A DNA stretch of 57,241 bases from Sporosarcina sp. (GTDB taxonomy: Bacteria > Bacillota > Bacilli > Bacillales_A > Planococcaceae), in NCBI RefSeq assembly GCF_029257255.1, contig NZ_JARICI010000073.1, positions 1 through 57,241 on the forward strand, given 5' to 3'. Position 1 is the first letter of the stretch; each line of letters opens with the position of its first letter. This document shows positions 54,962-57,241 of this stretch, in pieces. A program made the position numbers and the translations under genes. Below the pieces are notes generated by a model. That model was not told where the DNA came from. It was given only the letters and a program-made list of their open reading frames with translations, and searched no databases.

Positions 54962-54989
54962 ATGATAATCGTTCTCAAATAAAAGTCAA
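54962..54989 (-). promoter_or_regulatory. Fur-boxed promoter of efeOBU
   Basis: TTGACT (54984-54989), 16 bases, TATCAT (54962-54967) on the minus strand. A 7-1-7 Fur-like box TGAGAACGATTATCA (54963-54977) overlaps the -10 and spacer, matching the consensus at 12 of 14 positions. Iron repression is the natural reading. Confidence 0.78.
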
Positions 54990-55123
54990 TAGGAACTTAA
55001 AGGGAGTATATGTATTTTTCTTGTATTTTATTGTGATTCATAGATAGATAAGCGATACTATAGATGTAACTTCATACGATATAGTAGGTCTCATGAGTAA
55101 CGAAACGAGAGGAGGCAGTTGAA

Positions 55124-56197
55124 ATGAAGAGAAAAATCAGCAAGCCGCAGTACGAATTCCTCAAACAAGAATTCACTTTTCTCGAGCAACAGGGCAAGTT
55201 GGATTCAAGAAACACGCAAGACATATTGGAACTTTATGAACCAAAGGGAGCGACAAACTTTGTGCGCTTACTGCTTGTCTTCGGGGCTATATTAGTCGGA
55301 GTAGGGATTTTAAGCTTTATCGCAGGCAACTGGAACGGTCTAACTCCATATTCTAAGTTCGGATTAATTCTCATTACCTTTGTCTTATCTTATATCGCAG
55401 GCTATAAATTGGAACCAAATTACGAACGAACTTCCCGCAGCATGTATTATATCGGTGCAGCAATATACGGGGCCGGGATCTTTTTGATTGGCCAAAGTTT
55501 TCATTTGGACCACGCTGTCTATACAGATTTTCTATTATGGTCTGTCGGTATCCTGCCGCTAGCGTATTATCTGAAAGACCAGCTGCTCGCCGTATTCGCC
55601 AGCACCTTTTTAATTATCTATAGCTTTACAGCCTTCGAAACAGGCGGATTCGGACCATACTGGCTACTCTTAATGCTCCCGATTCTGTTTTGGATGAACG
55701 AGAAAAGGTTAGGGAGAAGAGGATCCATTTTCATTATGTCAGTCTTGCTGGCGACAGCGTTCATCGTCAATACACTGGAATCACTGTATGTTGACGAATG
55801 GATATCCATGCTGATCATCTTTGCTGGCGGACTGTTGCTGGCTCTCTTCCCTGTGAAACATTATGTGACAGAATCATCATGGATTGGCTCTATTTTGTTT
55901 GGTGTTACAGGCATCATGCTGACTTTCCCGTTTTCTTGGAGAGAGCTACCGTTTGATAACGTATTTCCTTTTATATTCACAGGTTTATTCATTATCTTAT
56001 TAATTTACTTTCTCAGAAAAGACAGCTTACCAGCAATCTTGATTACCTGCGCATTAATCTACCGATATTACACAGATATCACGTATGATTTTATGCCAAA
56101 ATCCTTATTCTTTATCATCGGCGGACTGCTGTTGATCACCTTTGGCTTCTGGTTCGAAAAATCGCGACGAGAGACGGTGAAACGTCATGAAGAATAA
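55124..56197 (+). CDS. DUF2157 membrane protein
   Basis: A 357-residue protein. A charged N-terminal segment of about 45 residues (YEFLKQEFTFLEQQGKLD, then ILELYEP) is followed by about ten hydrophobic spans, including LVFGAILVGVGILSFIAGNW, the DUF2157 hallmark. It probably works with the next gene, since the two families are commonly neighbours. The function is unknown. GAGGAGG precedes the ATG. Confidence 0.85.
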   Translation: MKRKISKPQYEFLKQEFTFLEQQGKLDSRNTQDILELYEPKGATNFVRLLLVFGAILVGVGILSFIAGNWNGLTPYSKFGLILITFVLSYIAGYKLEPNYERTSRSMYYIGAAIYGAGIFLIGQSFHLDHAVYTDFLLWSVGILPLAYYLKDQLLAVFASTFLIIYSFTAFETGGFGPYWLLLMLPILFWMNEKRLGRRGSIFIMSVLLATAFIVNTLESLYVDEWISMLIIFAGGLLLALFPVKHYVTESSWIGSILFGVTGIMLTFPFSWRELPFDNVFPFIFTGLFIILLIYFLRKDSLPAILITCALIYRYYTDITYDFMPKSLFFIIGGLLLITFGFWFEKSRRETVKRHEE

Positions 56198-56726
56198 ACG
56201 CAATTTATTCCTCATCGCTTTGGTCATTCCGATCCTGCTGCTATTATCATTGACATGGAAACCATTGTGGACACTTAATACAGGTACACCAATTGTGCTA
56301 GAGACCATACCGGTTGATCCACGAGATATTTTATATGGAGATTATGTCAGTCTACAGTTTGCTGTAGAAGAGTTTAAGGAAGATGTGATCGAACCCGAAC
56401 TTCTGAAAGATCTAAAAAAGCAATCGTTCGGAAAAATAGTTGTCTATGCCGTACTGCAGAAGGAGCATGGAGATCTTTACGGATTAAAATCTGTTACTGC
56501 TGAAAAACCTGACAGTGGCATATTCTTAGAAGGACAGATGTACCGCTACGGCGACAGCATAGTGGGAGAAGAAATCACCTACTACGCTGACTTCCTGCCT
56601 GACCGCTTCTATGTACCCGAAAACACCGGGCAGCGGCTTGAAAACCTTTCGAGAAAAGGCAAACTCATCGCTAAAATGAAAGTTTACAACGGCTACACCG
56701 TACTTCAAGATATCCAACCAAAATAA
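56187..56726 (+). CDS. GDYXXLXY-family membrane-anchored protein
   Basis: A 179-residue protein with one N-terminal membrane helix (FLIALVIPILLLLSLTW, near 6-22) and an extracytoplasmic beta-rich domain holding DPRDILYGDYVSLQF (near 47), the GDYXXLXY signature. Family members follow DUF2157 genes, as here, with an 11-base overlap. No enzyme activity is known to me. Confidence 0.87.
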   Translation: MKNKRNLFLIALVIPILLLLSLTWKPLWTLNTGTPIVLETIPVDPRDILYGDYVSLQFAVEEFKEDVIEPELLKDLKKQSFGKIVVYAVLQKEHGDLYGLKSVTAEKPDSGIFLEGQMYRYGDSIVGEEITYYADFLPDRFYVPENTGQRLENLSRKGKLIAKMKVYNGYTVLQDIQPK

Positions 56727-56727
56727 G

Positions 56728-56757
56728 ACTGTTGCCCATGTGGCAGCAGTTTTTTTA
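56728..56757 (+). terminator. terminator of the DUF2157 operon
   Basis: A 9-bp stem ACTGTTGCC/GGCAGCAGT (one G-U) with loop CATGT, followed by seven T. Confidence 0.9.
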
Positions 56758-56759
56758 AA

Positions 56760-57241
56760 TACATATTAAATTTTTAAGAAGTAAAGTGATTTATATTCAT
56801 ACGATACGCTTTCTGCGGACACTGCCTTAGCTAAGCGAACAGTGGTGGAATTCGTCTTGGAAAATTTCTGTGTTCTTTACAGAAATCATACAGCATGCAC
56901 TCATGATGCTAGACTTTTACTTAGTTCAGGGACTTCGGCTCGCTGCGTTTTTTTACAAATATATTTGTTTTTCCTGCAAGTGTCGACCCTCCTACGCTAC
57001 ATTATCTTATTAACCTCTTATTAATACTTAATTATAGTAGGCTTAATCCGCAGTAAATCTGCAGAACTAATTGTATAAATTATTGAAAACAAAGCCAGTG
57101 TACCGGAGTGCAAGGCGGCGACTCCCTCTTGGAAATACGATAGTGACAAGGTTTATCGCGTTCTGAGTAAGACCAAAAAATATTTTTTCGGATGTATCTG
57201 TAGTATGTGTTCCCTAAATATACATGACTTTACGTATTATG
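56760..57241. other. gene-free right end of window
   Basis: No supported gene. Short frames lack ribosome sites. Near 57097 there is a GGAGT...ACTCC hairpin whose interior is GCAAGGCGGCG, a sequence style I recall from dispersed repeats in Bacillales. A second related scrap lies near 30640-30670. A small TTTCTGT/ACAGAAA hairpin lies at about 56866-56886. Confidence 0.4.

Overview
The window reads as a chromosomal segment of a motile, endospore-forming, low-to-mid-GC Gram-positive bacterium of the Bacillales, most likely a Planococcaceae member such as Sporosarcina. This is inferred from gene content. A gamma-type spore protein has a near-perfect sigma-G promoter and a PdaA-type cortex deacetylase is present, so the organism sporulates. 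motAB and a chemoreceptor have sigma-D-like promoters, so it is probably flagellated. A FemABX transferase and a D-aspartate-ligase-like ATP-grasp enzyme lie 3 kb apart, which suits the Lys-based, interpeptide-bridged peptidoglycan of that family. The order ygaD-ygaC-sspE-mutY-yfhP-yfhH-recX-yfhF matches the Bacillus subtilis yfh/yga region.

Layout. 1-125: start of an IS3-family element, cut by the window edge. 142-9352: the yfh/yga block, pdaA and an SE1561-family gene. 9379-24000: mostly housekeeping and small-envelope genes (class I fumarase, a PfeT/ZosA-type P1B-ATPase, YihY/YtxH pair, AGCS symporter, motBA, AmpS, beta-carbonic anhydrase, GNAT, TspO-like protein, methionine aminopeptidase). 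24149-36251: MATE pump plus regulator, DEAD-box helicase, wall-bridge genes, chemoreceptor, pseudouridine synthase/phosphatase pair, a SLAP protein, an unrecognised coiled-coil protein, a thioredoxin-like protein and YeeI. 36449-45749: assimilatory sulfate reduction (cysH-sat-cysC-sumT-sirB-sirC, then divergent cysJI). 45960-51060: an AT-rich island carrying tatC, a gluconate-2-dehydrogenase-like pair and tatA, flanked by an IS1380-type transposase wreck and a decayed IS3 end. 51069-54926: Fur-boxed efeO-efeB-efeU iron uptake operon. 55124-56726: DUF2157/GDYXXLXY membrane pair.

Functional links. The two cys operons together cover APS synthesis and reduction, siroheme synthesis and sulfite reduction to sulfide, but contain no sulfate permease. 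EfeB and the gluconate-dehydrogenase small subunit both carry twin-arginine signals and sit beside tatC/tatA, so the Tat genes probably serve these neighbours.

The least explained material is intergenic. Two degenerate tandem arrays (5316-5483 and 8894-9061) have an exact 21-base period but unrelated conserved cores. A minus-strand promoter-to-terminator unit without a convincing ORF lies at 8560-8793. A predicted transcript of about 70 nt lies at 33920-33990. A family of look-alike GGCTGT-type hairpins recurs through the window. No defence system, CRISPR array, prophage, rRNA or tRNA was recognised.
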